From an uncultured Paracoccus sp. (GTDB lineage: Bacteria > Pseudomonadota > Alphaproteobacteria > Rhodobacterales > Rhodobacteraceae), in the NCBI GenBank assembly GCA_934533075.1, contig CAKTBJ010000046.1:1-18243 (forward strand): a stretch of DNA of 18,243 nucleotides, read 5' to 3'. Below, piece by piece: positions 1 to 7,577 of this stretch. Every line of letters starts with the position of its first letter. The first letter of the stretch is position 1. Both the position numbers and the translations under genes were made by a program. The notes under the pieces were generated by a model. It saw only the letters and a program-made list of their open reading frames with translations. It was not told the origin of the DNA and made no database searches.

Positions 1-1178
1 AGCGACCAGTTCAGCGAATTCTGCATGTGGAAGGCGATCATGTTGGAGATCAGCTGCCCCGAGGCCCCGCCGACCAGTGCCGGGGTGATGTAATAGCCCA
101 CGGCGAGGATGAAGACGAGCATCGCTCCCGCCCCCATCCCCGGCAGCGTCTGCGGCAGGTAGATGCGCCGGAAGGTGGTCCAGGAGGTCGCGCCCAGCGA
201 CCGCGCCGCCCGCGCATAGGACGGGTTGATCGAGCGCATCACCGAATACAGCGGCAGGATCACGAAGGGCAGCAGGATATGCACCATCGCGATGATGGTG
301 CCGGTGCGGTTGTAGATCATCTCCAGCCGCGCATTGTCGCCGACGATCCCCAGCGCCACCAGCGCCGAGTTGATGACCCCCTGCCCCTGAAGGATCGCGA
401 TCCAGGCGGTGGTGCGCACCAGCAGCGAGGTCCAGAACGGCAGCAGCACCAGGATCATCAGCAGGTTCGACTGCCGCAGCGGCAGCGTGGCCAGCAGATG
501 CGCGACGGGAAAGCCCAGCACCAGGCAGATCAGCGTGATGCCGACCGACATCACGAAGGTGCGCATGAACAGCATCAGATAGACCTGCCGGTCCCTTGGC
601 GCCGGCACGATGGCGCCGGTCTCGTCGCGGGTATGGTCCAGCGCCGCGATGTAGAAATCCGGCGACCAGCTGCGCGAGGCGGTGCGCATCGCCGCCCACA
701 GCGCCGGGTCGGACCATTTGGCATCGGCCTCGGGCAGGCTTTCGGCAAAGGGCGGCTCAAGGCCGGCGGCCTTGCGCCCGGTCGCGGTGAACAGCGAGCG
801 CGCGCCGGAATATTCGTAATTCACCCGCGTGCCGACCACGCCGATGCTGCGCGCGGCGGCGGAATCGCGCAGGTCGGCGGCCAGCGCGGCCCAGGCGGCT
901 TCGTCCGGTTCGGTGCCGGCGGGATGGCTGTCGAACCAGGCCGTGATCTGCGTCATGTTGGCCGAGAAGCCGACATTGTGGACCGAGCGCAGCAGCATCT
1001 GCCCGATGGGCACCGCGAAGGTGATCAGGATGAACAGCAGCAGCGGCGCCACCAGCAGGAAGGCCCGCAGCCGCGCCCGGCGCTGCGCGCGGGCCAGTGC
1101 CAGCTTCAGCGGCACGCCGTCGGCGGTGACCAGCCGGCCGGCCGGCGGGTTGCCTGTCTGCATGCTGCCCTCGCTCAT
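1..1178 (-). CDS. ABC transporter permease, polyamine (PotB) type, 3' end outside window
   Basis: Inner-membrane permease subunit of a binding-protein-dependent importer. The visible part is 392 codons and remains open at the left edge, so the C-terminus is missing. The ATG at 1178 is preceded by GGAGAGGG, a good ribosome binding site. A cytoplasmic N-terminus of about 38 residues leads into a first membrane segment (about 39-58). A long hydrophilic stretch follows (about 65-198, with many Trp, Asp and Ala). Further hydrophobic segments lie near 200-230, 236-262, 293-312 and 350-370. The EAA coupling loop that contacts the ATPase is visible around residues 320-342 (YARAARSLGATSWTTF). The family is the PotB/PotH-like binding-protein-dependent permeases. 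Its place after the ATPase and binding protein supports the call. The substrate cannot be read from sequence; putrescine, spermidine or another small cationic compound is likely. Confidence 0.9.
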   Translation of the reverse strand, partial: MSEGSMQTGNPPAGRLVTADGVPLKLALARAQRRARLRAFLLVAPLLLFILITFAVPIGQMLLRSVHNVGFSANMTQITAWFDSHPAGTEPDEAAWAALAADLRDSAAARSIGVVGTRVNYEYSGARSLFTATGRKAAGLEPPFAESLPEADAKWSDPALWAAMRTASRSWSPDFYIAALDHTRDETGAIVPAPRDRQVYLMLFMRTFVMSVGITLICLVLGFPVAHLLATLPLRQSNLLMILVLLPFWTSLLVRTTAWIAILQGQGVINSALVALGIVGDNARLEMIYNRTGTIIAMVHILLPFVILPLYSVMRSINPSYARAARSLGATSWTTFRRIYLPQTLPGMGAGAMLVFILAVGYYITPALVGGASGQLISNMIAFHMQNSLNWS

Positions 1179-1423
1179 CACCCTCTCCGCGGCGGAAGGC
1201 GCCGCTTTCCCTGTCGCTTTCGGATCGGGGCTTGCGTCCCGTTCCCCGCCCATCCGTCCCCCGGACCCGCCACAAGGCGCACCGGGGCGCGCATCCCCGG
1301 TCACCCGGCGCAGGCCAGGCGCGATCATCGAAACCGCGGCCGACCTGTTCCCGGCAGGCGCGACCACGGCCGCGCCCGGACCCTTTCAAGGCAGGCGCGG
1401 GGATGCCGCGCCTGCGGCCGGCC
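1179..1423 (-). other. 245-bp gap between binding-protein and permease genes
   Basis: No convincing gene is visible. The end next to the binding-protein gene carries a strong stem-loop (1391-1415, listed separately). The rest is GC-rich sequence up to the permease ribosome binding site. A gap this long inside an importer operon fits post-transcriptional separation of a highly expressed binding protein from a weakly expressed permease. A second promoter in the gap is possible but none was recognised. Confidence 0.5.
1391..1415 (-). terminator. Stem-loop just after the binding-protein gene (attenuator or mRNA-stabilising hairpin)
   Basis: Perfect 10-bp arms GCAGGCGCGG and CCGCGCCTGC enclose a 5-nt loop, starting 8 nt past the stop codon of the periplasmic binding protein. 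No U-tract follows on the minus strand, so it is not a classical intrinsic terminator. It could be a partial terminator or a 3' stabilising stem that raises binding-protein mRNA over permease mRNA, as is known for other ABC importer operons. Confidence 0.55.
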
Positions 1424-2491
1424 TCAGTTGGCCAGCCAGGTGTTGAAGCGTTCGCTCAGCTCGATGTCGTGATCGGCCCAGAACTCGATATTGGTGGTCA
1501 GCGAATTCTCCAGATATTCGGGATAGGTCGGCAGATAGGCCGCGATCTCGGTCTTGCCATCCTTGAACATCCCCAGATTGTCCGCCGAGGATTTCCGCGC
1601 CGGGCCGTAGCTGATATAGGTCGCCTGCGCGGCCAGCCGCTCGCTGTCGGTGGCGTATTGGATGAACTTCCACGCCTCTTCGGGATTCGGCGCCCCGTTC
1701 GGGATCGCATAGAGGTTGAAGTCGAGGATCTGGTTCGGCCAGAACAGTTCGAACGGCTGGCCCTCGGCGATCATGGCGTCGAAGAAGCGGCCGTTATAGC
1801 CGGTGCTCATCACCACCTCGCCATCGGCCAGAAGCTGCGGGGCCTGCGCGCCGGCCTCCCACCAGATCACGCTGTCCTTGATCTTGTCCAGCATGGCGAA
1901 GGCGCGGTCGACGCCCTCGGGGGTGGACAGCACGTCATAGACATCCGCCGGGGCCACGCCATCGGCCATCAGCGCCAGCTCCAGCGCGAACTTGGCGCTT
2001 TTGCGCAGGCCCCGCTTGCCGGGGAACTTCTCCAGATCGAAGAAATCGGCCACCGATTCCACGCCCTCGGTGCGGTCGCTGCGATAGGCGATCAGCGTCG
2101 AATAGACGATGGTGCCCACGGCACAGTCGTAAAGCGTGCCGTCCACGAAATCCTCGCGCGCGGGGGTGCCGTCATCGCCATCGGGCAGGCTGTCGATGTC
2201 CAGCACCTGAAGCGCGCCCTCGTCGCACAGGCGCAGCACGTCCGAAGGCTCCAGGTCCACCACGTCCACGGTGACGTTGCCGGCCTCGACCATCGCCTTG
2301 ATCGGAATGGCCGGGTTGTCGGCATCGACCGAGGTGATCTTGACGCCTGTCTCGGCCATGTAGGGTTTGTAATAGGCCTCCATCTGGCTGGCGCCATAGG
2401 CGCCGCCGAAGGACATGACGGTGATCTCCTGCGCGCCGGCACCCGTGGCCAGTGCGGCCAGCGCCGTCGTCAGGACCATGTAACGCTTCAT
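1424..2491 (-). CDS. Periplasmic substrate-binding protein of a polyamine-type ABC importer
   Basis: Encodes a 355-residue extracellular solute-binding protein that captures the ligand in the periplasm and delivers it to the membrane permeases. The N-terminus is a Sec signal peptide (MKRYMVLTTALAALATGAGAQ) with probable cleavage after AGA-Q. The mature start EITVMSFGGAYG is the first beta strand and loop typical of the PotD/PotF group (SBP_bac_8-like fold). The segments VDVVDLEPSDVLRLCDEG and YNGRFFDAMIAEG also fit this group. Two cysteines (in LRLCDEG and LYDCAVG) might form a disulfide. The length is normal for the family. The start is supported by GGGAGGAAGGAAG just upstream. It lies between the ATPase gene (64 bp upstream) and the permease gene. 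The ligand is not proven; spermidine/putrescine is only a family-level guess. Confidence 0.92.
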   Translation of the reverse strand: MKRYMVLTTALAALATGAGAQEITVMSFGGAYGASQMEAYYKPYMAETGVKITSVDADNPAIPIKAMVEAGNVTVDVVDLEPSDVLRLCDEGALQVLDIDSLPDGDDGTPAREDFVDGTLYDCAVGTIVYSTLIAYRSDRTEGVESVADFFDLEKFPGKRGLRKSAKFALELALMADGVAPADVYDVLSTPEGVDRAFAMLDKIKDSVIWWEAGAQAPQLLADGEVVMSTGYNGRFFDAMIAEGQPFELFWPNQILDFNLYAIPNGAPNPEEAWKFIQYATDSERLAAQATYISYGPARKSSADNLGMFKDGKTEIAAYLPTYPEYLENSLTTNIEFWADHDIELSERFNTWLAN

Positions 2492-2509
2492 CTTCCTTCC
2501 TCCCTGTCC

Positions 2510-2553
2510 GGGGCGTCCTGCCCCTTTTCGATACCCACCCGGCCCGAGCCGGG
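2510..2553 (-). other. Two hairpins in the ATPase/binding-protein gap
   Basis: Two compact inverted repeats occupy most of the 64-bp gap. CCCGGC/GCCGGG with a 4-nt loop (2538-2553) sits 2 nt past the ATPase stop codon. GGGGC/GCCCC with a 5-nt loop (2510-2524) sits just upstream of the binding-protein ribosome binding site. Read on the plus strand, the second hairpin is followed by TTTT (2525-2528), which resembles a short intrinsic terminator, although no plus-strand gene ends here. On the minus strand the pair may shape mRNA processing or stability between cistrons. Confidence 0.4.
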
Positions 2554-2555
2554 AA

Positions 2556-3659
2556 CTATAACGGATCGAGCGCGCGGGCGTCCTCCGGCGCCCAGGCGAT
2601 GCGCACCGTCTCGCCCCGCGCCAGGCGGCGCTGGCCGATGGTGTTGCGGCATTTCATGATGAAATTCTCGCTGCCCGCCACCTTCAGACGGGTGCGGAAG
2701 GTGTCGCCCATATAGATGGTCTCCAGCACCTCGGCCTCGACGGGCTGCACCCCGGCGGGCATCAGCTCGGGCCGGAACTCGACCCGCTCGGGGCGGATGG
2801 AGACCAGCGTGCGCTGCCCCTTCTCGCGCACGTTCACGGCGGTGGCGGCGATCAGCGTGCCGTCCGACAGCCGCACCCGCGCGGCATTGCCGTCGATCTC
2901 CTCGACGGTGCCGGTCAGCTTGTTGTTCTCGCCGATGAACTGCGCGACGAAGCTGTTCTCGGGCCGCTCATAGAGGGCGTCGGGCGGGGCAAGCTGCTGG
3001 ATGCGGCCGTCGTTGAACACGGCCACGCGGTCGCTCATGGTCAGCGCCTCGCCCTGGTCATGGGTGACATAGACCACGGTGACGCCAAGCCGGTCGTGCA
3101 GGGCCTTGATCTCGAACTGCATATGCTCGCGCAGTTGCTTGTCCAGCGCGCCCAGCGGCTCGTCCATCAGCACCAGTTCCGGCTGGAACACCAAAGCGCG
3201 GGCCAGCGCGATGCGCTGCTGCTGGCCGCCCGAAAGCTGCGCCGGGCGGCGGTTGGCGAAGGCGCCCATCTGCACCATGTCCAGCGCGCGGGCGATCTTG
3301 GCCTCGCGCTCGGCCTTGCCAAGGCCACGCACCTCCAGCGGAAAGGCGAGGTTCTCGCCCACGGTCATGTGCGGGAACAGCGCATAGTTCTGGAACACCA
3401 TGCCGATGCCGCGCTTGTGCGGCGGCATCTGGTTGATGGGACGGCCGGCCAGGCGAATCTCGCCGCTGGTGGCGGTCTCGAACCCGGCCAGCATCATCAG
3501 GCAGGTGGTCTTGCCGCTGCCCGAGGGACCCAGCATGGTCAGAAACTCGCCCTTGCCGATGGCGAGGTTGAGATCCTTCACCACCAGCGTCTCGCCGTCA
3601 TAGCTTTTCTGAACCCGGTCGAATTCGACGAATCCCGCCTCGCGACCCGTTGCCGCCAC
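2556..3659 (-). CDS. potA: ABC transporter ATP-binding protein, PotA type
   Basis: ATPase subunit that powers the importer encoded downstream, acting at the cytoplasmic face of the membrane. With the GTG start at 3659 the product is 367 residues. Walker A GPSGSGKT is at 44-51, Q-loop Gln at 90 (FQNYALFPH), signature LSGGQQQR at 142-149, Walker B LVLMDEP at 162-168 and the switch His at 200 (YVTHDQGEAL). A C-terminal regulatory region (about 235-365) contains SIRPERVEFRP and MGDTFRTRLKV, typical of the TOBE domain of PotA/FbpC/UgpC-type ATPases. GTG is chosen because GGGGAGGAAAGG ends 1 nt before it and the conserved FVEFDRVQKSYDG begins right after. In-frame ATGs at 3704 and 3695 lack such a site and add an unconserved leader. 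The symbol reflects family resemblance; the exact substrate is unknown. Confidence 0.9.
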   Translation of the reverse strand: MAATGREAGFVEFDRVQKSYDGETLVVKDLNLAIGKGEFLTMLGPSGSGKTTCLMMLAGFETATSGEIRLAGRPINQMPPHKRGIGMVFQNYALFPHMTVGENLAFPLEVRGLGKAEREAKIARALDMVQMGAFANRRPAQLSGGQQQRIALARALVFQPELVLMDEPLGALDKQLREHMQFEIKALHDRLGVTVVYVTHDQGEALTMSDRVAVFNDGRIQQLAPPDALYERPENSFVAQFIGENNKLTGTVEEIDGNAARVRLSDGTLIAATAVNVREKGQRTLVSIRPERVEFRPELMPAGVQPVEAEVLETIYMGDTFRTRLKVAGSENFIMKCRNTIGQRRLARGETVRIAWAPEDARALDPL

Positions 3660-3874
3660 GCCTTTCCTCCCCGTGCCGCCCCTGTCCCGAGGCATGTCCG
3701 CCATCAGGCTAACGGCAAGGCGCAAGACTTGGCAACCGCTTTCGGGCCGAAGGGGCGGCGGATGGTCCCCGCCCCCCTTGCCGCCGGACAAGGGCGGGCG
3801 CCGCGCAGGGGGGGAATGCAGCCGGCCCCATGTCCCATCAGATCGCCCGATGCCTGCGCCGCCTCCGGAACAGG
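3660..3874 (-). other. Gap between the Gly-rich membrane protein and the ATPase gene
   Basis: The 215 bp hold no recognisable gene. A C-rich imperfect hairpin (CCCTTG 3775-3780 pairing with CAAGGG 3789-3794, extendable with a bulge) lies about 80 bp past the stop of the upstream gene. It may end that transcript, although no U-tract follows. The importer promoter should lie in this gap, but I could not recognise it. Confidence 0.35.
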
Positions 3875-4609
3875 TCAGCCATCGTCCCCGCGCCGGCCGG
3901 CTCCCAGCCCCATGCCCATGCCCATCCCGCCGCCGCCGCCGGCACCGGCCCCTCCGCCACCGCCTCGGCTGCCGCTGCCACTCCCCGAGGCCCCACTGCG
4001 CCCGCTGCGGCCGCCGGAGGCCGAGGGCCGGGTCGGTCCCTGCGCCGGGATCGCGACATGGGCCGGAATGCCCTTCAGGTCCAATGCCTTGCGGATATAG
4101 TCGCGCAGCGATACCACCAGTTCCGCCGTATGGATCGGCCGGCCTTCGGCCATGTCGGTGGCGGCGCGGCCGGCCAGTTCGACCTGCTCCTCGGTGCCCA
4201 GCAGCAGGATGTCGGCCAGCGCCGCCTCCACCGCGTCGCGAATCTGGACCCGGCGCTCCAGCACGAAGGCGGGCGGGGCGTGCGTGTCGCCCGAGGCCGG
4301 CTCCACCGCGACCAGCGCGCCCTCCTCCGGCACGCCGCCCGCCAGCGCCGCTTCCGGGTCCAGCCTGCGGCTGCGGCCCAGATGCGCCGGGTCCACCGTC
4401 AGCCGCCCGGTGAACGAGCCGCCCAGCACCTTGTAGGCCGCGATCAGCACCCGCAGGCGCTCGTTGATCTGGCGGTTCATCCGCTGCTGGCGCTGCTGGA
4501 TGGTCAGCATCATCAGCACCCGGATGCCCATCGCGATCAGGGTGAACAGCAGGATGCCCAGAATCGAGGTCAGCACGCCCTGCCAACTGGAGAAATCGAG
4601 GAAACGCAT
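3875..4609 (-). CDS. Membrane-anchored protein of unknown function with Gly-rich C-terminal tail
   Basis: Encodes 244 residues. The ATG follows GGCGGAGG with good spacing. A short N-terminus (MRFLDFSSWQ) leads into one hydrophobic segment (about 11-36, GVLTSILGILLFTLIAMGIRVLMML). A basic, Gln/Arg-rich helical stretch follows (38-60, QQRQQRMNRQINERLRVLIAAY). The middle is an acidic/alanine helical domain (about 110-190) with LERRVQIRDAVEAALADILLLGTEEQVEL and TAELVVSLRDYIRKALDL. From about residue 199 the chain becomes Gly/Ser/Arg-rich, then almost pure Gly/Met/Ala, ending RRGDDG. The topology suggests one membrane anchor with the soluble part in the cytoplasm, since Arg residues follow the segment. 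I do not recognise the family and assign no function. It is isolated by 215-436 bp from its neighbours, so it is probably transcribed separately. Confidence 0.75.
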   Translation of the reverse strand: MRFLDFSSWQGVLTSILGILLFTLIAMGIRVLMMLTIQQRQQRMNRQINERLRVLIAAYKVLGGSFTGRLTVDPAHLGRSRRLDPEAALAGGVPEEGALVAVEPASGDTHAPPAFVLERRVQIRDAVEAALADILLLGTEEQVELAGRAATDMAEGRPIHTAELVVSLRDYIRKALDLKGIPAHVAIPAQGPTRPSASGGRSGRSGASGSGSGSRGGGGGAGAGGGGGMGMGMGLGAGRRGDDG

Positions 4610-5045
4610 GACAGCCTCCGCCGGTGACCCTGCCAGAGTGCCGGGGGAAGCGGGGAAAGACCAGCCGGCCCGAGGGAAACGGCGCGGCCGGGGGCCTTTG
4701 CGCGGGGGTTAGGGCTGCCGCCCTTGCCGGAGGCTGCTCATGCGCCGCTCGCGGCCCCGCGCGCGGGGCCGAGGCGTGCGGCGCACCGCCGAGGATGCCC
4801 TTGCCGCGATGGCGCGGGCGTCCCTTCGTGCGGCGTGCTGCGGGCGCCGACTTCCCGCGACCGATGCGCGCAAGCCCGCCGGCGGCATCCGGCACAGCCG
4901 GCCGGTCGCGGCGCTTGGGGATTGGTGGAATGCGGTCCCACCCTGCGGGTGCCGGGGATCGCAGGGCGTGGTTTCCCCCTTGCCAAGCGACGGTTTCGGC
5001 GGCGCCGATCAGGCATGGAGTGGGGTGGCACGCACCATCCCCGCC
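4610..5045. other. 436-bp intergenic stretch with inverted repeats
   Basis: No gene is credible here: both strands contain open frames, but with Arg/Pro/Ala-rich, low-information translations. Two inverted repeats stand out. One has CCCTGCG (4941-4947) and CGCAGGG (4960-4966) around a 12-nt loop and is extendable outward with a bulge; it lies about 80 bp past the hflX stop and is a weak terminator candidate. The other is a perfect 20-bp palindrome of only G and C at 4752-4771. Neither is followed by a T-run on either strand. Confidence 0.4.
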
Positions 5046-6368
5046 CTACCCGTCCAGAGCCTCGAACGTGGCTTTCTGCCGCGGCGTCCAGCGCAGATGC
5101 AGGCGCCAGCCATCGTCCAGCGCCTCCTCGGCCGTCACCACCCCCGCCGCATGCAGCCACGCCCGGCGGCGGCCGTCGGAGAAGGCCAGAACCAGCTCCG
5201 CCTCCTCGCGCGCCTCGCCCAGCGCGCGGGCAAGGCCCGCGTCGATGGCGGCGATCAGGGCGGGGATGCCCTCGCCGGTCAGGGCGCTGATGGCCACCAC
5301 GTCATCGCGGCGCGCGTCATGGGCCAGCGCCGCGTCATGCGCCGCCGGGTCCAGCGCGTCGATCTTGTTCCAGACCTCGACCTGCACCACCTCCGGCCCG
5401 ACGCCCAGCGAGGTCAGGATCTGCTCCACATCCCGCGCCTGCGCGGCGGTTTCGGGATGGGCGATGTCGCGCACATGCAGGATCAGGTCGGCCTCCAGCA
5501 CCTCCTCCAGCGTGGCACGGAAGGCGGCGACCAGTTCGTGCGGCAGGTCGGAGATGAAGCCCACCGTGTCCGACAGCATCACCTGCCGGCCGCTGCCGCC
5601 CCCCGCCGCATCCGGCAGCCGGATGGCCCGCAGGGTCGGGTCCAGCGTGGCGAACAGCATATCCTTGACCAGCACGTCCGCGCCGGTCAGGCGGTTGAAA
5701 AGCGTCGATTTCCCGGCATTGGTATAGCCGACCAGCGCCACCACCGGATAAGGCACCTTGGCGCGGGCCGCGCGGTGCAGGCTGCGGGTCTTGACCACGC
5801 GCGACAGTTGCCGGCGCAGGCGGATGATCTGTTCGTCGATGGCGCGGCGGTCGGCCTCGATCTGGGTCTCGCCGGGACCACCGACAAAGCCGAAGCCGCC
5901 GCGCTGGCGCTCCAGGTGGGTCCAGGCGCGCACCAGCCGCGTGCGCTGATAGGCCAGCGCCGCCAGCTCCACCTGCAACACGCCTTCGCGGGTATGGGCG
6001 CGGTCGGCGAAGATCTCCAGGATCAGCCCGGTGCGGTCCAGCAGCTTGACGCCCCAAAGCTTTTCGAGGTTGCGCTGCTGGACGGGCGAGACCGGGCCGT
6101 CGACCAGCACCAGGTCGATCTCGTCGGCCTTCAGCCGCGCAGCGATCTCGTCGGCCTTGCCGGTGCCGAACAGCTGGCCGGGATGGGGGTTGCGCACCCG
6201 CGCGACCTCACCGCCCAGCACGGCGATGGGGGGCAGCGCATGGGCCAGCGCCATCGCCTCGGCCAGCGCATGCTCGGGCGCGTGGCGCAGGCGGGAATCG
6301 CCCAGGTCGGGATGGATCACCCAGGCGCGGGTCGGTTCGGCGGCCGTCGTGCCTTCGGTCTCGGACAA
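5046..6368 (-). CDS. hflX: Ribosome-associated GTPase HflX
   Basis: A 440-residue GTP-binding protein of the Obg/HflX superfamily, known to bind the 50S subunit and split stalled ribosomes under stress. The N-terminal HflX domain spans about 14-200 and includes the family motif RGGFGFVGGPGETQIEADRR. The G domain follows: P-loop GYTNAGKS at 214-221, switch region ATLDPT at 240-245, DTVGF at 267-271, NKID at 334-337 and SALTGEG near 355. Glycine-rich GGGSG at 256-260 sits between G2 and G3. The start is TTG at 6368, immediately after the hfq stop codon and in the same frame. It is the only start codon before the conserved RAWVIHPD; a GTG inside that motif and the ATG at residue 40 would cut into the domain. 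The missing spacer suggests translation coupled to hfq. Transcription is probably shared with hfq. Confidence 0.95.
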   Translation of the reverse strand: MSETEGTTAAEPTRAWVIHPDLGDSRLRHAPEHALAEAMALAHALPPIAVLGGEVARVRNPHPGQLFGTGKADEIAARLKADEIDLVLVDGPVSPVQQRNLEKLWGVKLLDRTGLILEIFADRAHTREGVLQVELAALAYQRTRLVRAWTHLERQRGGFGFVGGPGETQIEADRRAIDEQIIRLRRQLSRVVKTRSLHRAARAKVPYPVVALVGYTNAGKSTLFNRLTGADVLVKDMLFATLDPTLRAIRLPDAAGGGSGRQVMLSDTVGFISDLPHELVAAFRATLEEVLEADLILHVRDIAHPETAAQARDVEQILTSLGVGPEVVQVEVWNKIDALDPAAHDAALAHDARRDDVVAISALTGEGIPALIAAIDAGLARALGEAREEAELVLAFSDGRRRAWLHAAGVVTAEEALDDGWRLHLRWTPRQKATFEALDG

Positions 6369-6602
6369 TCAGTCGTCGCCTTCGTAGAGGCTGATCGGCT
6401 GGCCGGGCATGATCGTGCTGATCGCATGCTTGTAGACAAGCTGGCTTTGCCCGTCGCGGCGCAGCAGCACACAGAAGTTGTCGAACCAGGTGATGACGCC
6501 CTGCAACTTGACGCCGTTGATCAGGAAGATCGTCACCGGTACCTTCGCCTTGCGGACATGGTTCAGAAACGTATCCTGAAGGTTCTGCTTGTCCGCCGCC
6601 AT
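6369..6602 (-). CDS. hfq: RNA chaperone Hfq
   Basis: A 77-residue Sm-like protein that forms a hexameric ring and helps small RNAs pair with target mRNAs. The Sm1 motif runs about 20-45 ([22 protein letters not shown]), and the Sm2 motif is visible as [11 protein letters not shown] (56-66). Proximal-face residues are present: Gln9, Asp10 and Phe12 in LQDTFLN, Lys32 in VKLQG, and Tyr57-Lys58-His59. The C-terminal tail after the core is very short (PISLYEGDD), as in many alphaproteobacteria. The ATG start [10 protein letters not shown] matches the usual family N-terminus; a purine-rich AAGGGAAGAAG lies upstream. The gene lies 83 bp behind rlmE and abuts hflX without any gap. The hfq-hflX order is conserved across proteobacteria. 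Confidence 0.97.
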   Translation of the reverse strand: MAADKQNLQDTFLNHVRKAKVPVTIFLINGVKLQGVITWFDNFCVLLRRDGQSQLVYKHAISTIMPGQPISLYEGDD

Positions 6603-6640
6603 TGTTCTTCTTCCCTTGTTGCGGTTGCCGTCAGTTTCGA

Positions 6641-6670
6641 TGTTTAGGGCGCGCGAGGGGGGCTTGGCAA
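6641..6670 (-). promoter_or_regulatory. Putative sigma70-type promoter of hfq-hflX
   Basis: On the minus strand TTGCCA (6665-6670) and TAAACA (6641-6646) are separated by 18 bp; alternatively CTAAAC with 17 bp. The expected start is about 30 nt upstream of the hfq ATG. This is the only relatively AT-rich block in the 83-bp rlmE-hfq gap. It is a motif match only. Confidence 0.35.
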
Positions 6671-6685
6671 GCGCGCATGGCGGGG

Positions 6686-7498
6686 TCAGGCGCCGTCGCC
6701 CTCTTCCGTGTCCGCATCCATCGGCGCCAGCCCCCGGAAGCCGGTGGCGACGAGGAACTTCTCGGAACTGTCGGCGCGCGAGGCCGGGGGCTTGACGTTC
6801 ACCACCCTGGTGAAGGCCCGCTTCAGCTTGGCCAGCAGCCCCTGCTCGGCACCGCCGGCCAGCACCTTGGCGACGAAGGTGCCGCCCGGTTCCAGCACGT
6901 CGAAGGCGAAATCGGCGGCGGCCTCGACCAGCGCGATGATGCGCAGGTGATCGGTGCCGCGATGGCCCGAGGCCGCCGCCGCCATGTCCGACATGACCAC
7001 ATCGGCACGCCCGCCCAGCCACGCCTTCACCTTGTCGTCGGCGCCCTCGGAGAGGAAATCCAGCTGGTGAATCTCGGCCCCCGCGATGGGATCGACCTCT
7101 TGCAGATCGACGCCCAGCACGGTGCCCTGCTTGCCCGGCCCCTCGCCCAGCGCATTCACCCGGCGCACGGCGACCTGACACCAGCCGCCGGGGGCGCAAC
7201 CCAGGTCCACCACCCGCGCGCCCGGCGTCAGGAAGTGATAGCGGTCGTCCAGTTCGAGGATCTTGAAGGCCGCACGCCCCCGATAGCCCTCGCGCTTTGC
7301 CTGCGCGACATAGGGGTCGTTCAACTGCCGCTCCAGCCACAGCGTGCTGGAGAGCTTGCGCCCCTTGGCGGTCTTGACCCGCACCCGCAGGTCGCGGGTC
7401 CCGCGCCCCGAGCCGCCCTTCGCCGCCCGCGCCGCCGGTCCTGCCGCGCCCTTGCCCTTGCCCGGACCGGAACCGCCCTTGCCGTCCTTGCCGCTCAC
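6686..7498 (-). CDS. rlmE: 23S rRNA 2'-O-ribose U2552 methyltransferase RlmE (FtsJ/RrmJ)
   Basis: A SAM-dependent methyltransferase that modifies the A-loop of 23S rRNA during late 50S assembly. With the GTG start at 7498 it has 270 residues. The K-D-K-E catalytic set is visible: Lys79 ([13 protein letters not shown]), Asp171 ([13 protein letters not shown]), Lys211 ([11 protein letters not shown]) and Glu246 ([15 protein letters not shown]). The SAM-binding motif [10 protein letters not shown] is at 97-106. The first 35 residues are a Gly/Lys/Ala-rich, probably disordered basic extension that E. coli RlmE lacks. GTG is chosen because AGGGAGGG stands 6 nt upstream; longer in-frame starts add low-complexity sequence. 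The gene lies 79 bp past ppx on the same strand, so the two are probably co-transcribed. Confidence 0.94.
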   Translation of the reverse strand: MSGKDGKGGSGPGKGKGAAGPAARAAKGGSGRGTRDLRVRVKTAKGRKLSSTLWLERQLNDPYVAQAKREGYRGRAAFKILELDDRYHFLTPGARVVDLGCAPGGWCQVAVRRVNALGEGPGKQGTVLGVDLQEVDPIAGAEIHQLDFLSEGADDKVKAWLGGRADVVMSDMAAAASGHRGTDHLRIIALVEAAADFAFDVLEPGGTFVAKVLAGGAEQGLLAKLKRAFTRVVNVKPPASRADSSEKFLVATGFRGLAPMDADTEEGDGA

Positions 7499-7577
7499 GC
7501 CATGCCCTCCCTGTCGTTCGGCTGGCCACCCGCTGCCGCGCGCAGCCATGAACGGCACGCCATATCCCCGCCCCCGC

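Noticed and set aside
27..1472. A 481-codon plus-strand frame over the permease
   Set aside because: The minus strand encodes a clear ABC permease through the window edge; the plus frame has no recognisable motif.
2556..3704. Longer start for the ATPase at the ATGs 3704 or 3695
   Set aside because: Neither has a ribosome binding site, whereas GTG at 3659 follows a strong GGAGGAAAGG and gives the usual family N-terminus.
4738..5160. A possible 140-residue minus-strand gene after hflX
   Set aside because: It overlaps the hflX 3' end, begins with a Gly-rich low-complexity stretch, lacks a ribosome binding site and has Arg/Pro/Ala-dominated composition.
4740..6647. A 635-codon plus-strand frame across hflX and hfq
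   Set aside because: It is the antisense shadow of two clear conserved genes; the sequence is low-information Gln/Arg/Gly-rich.
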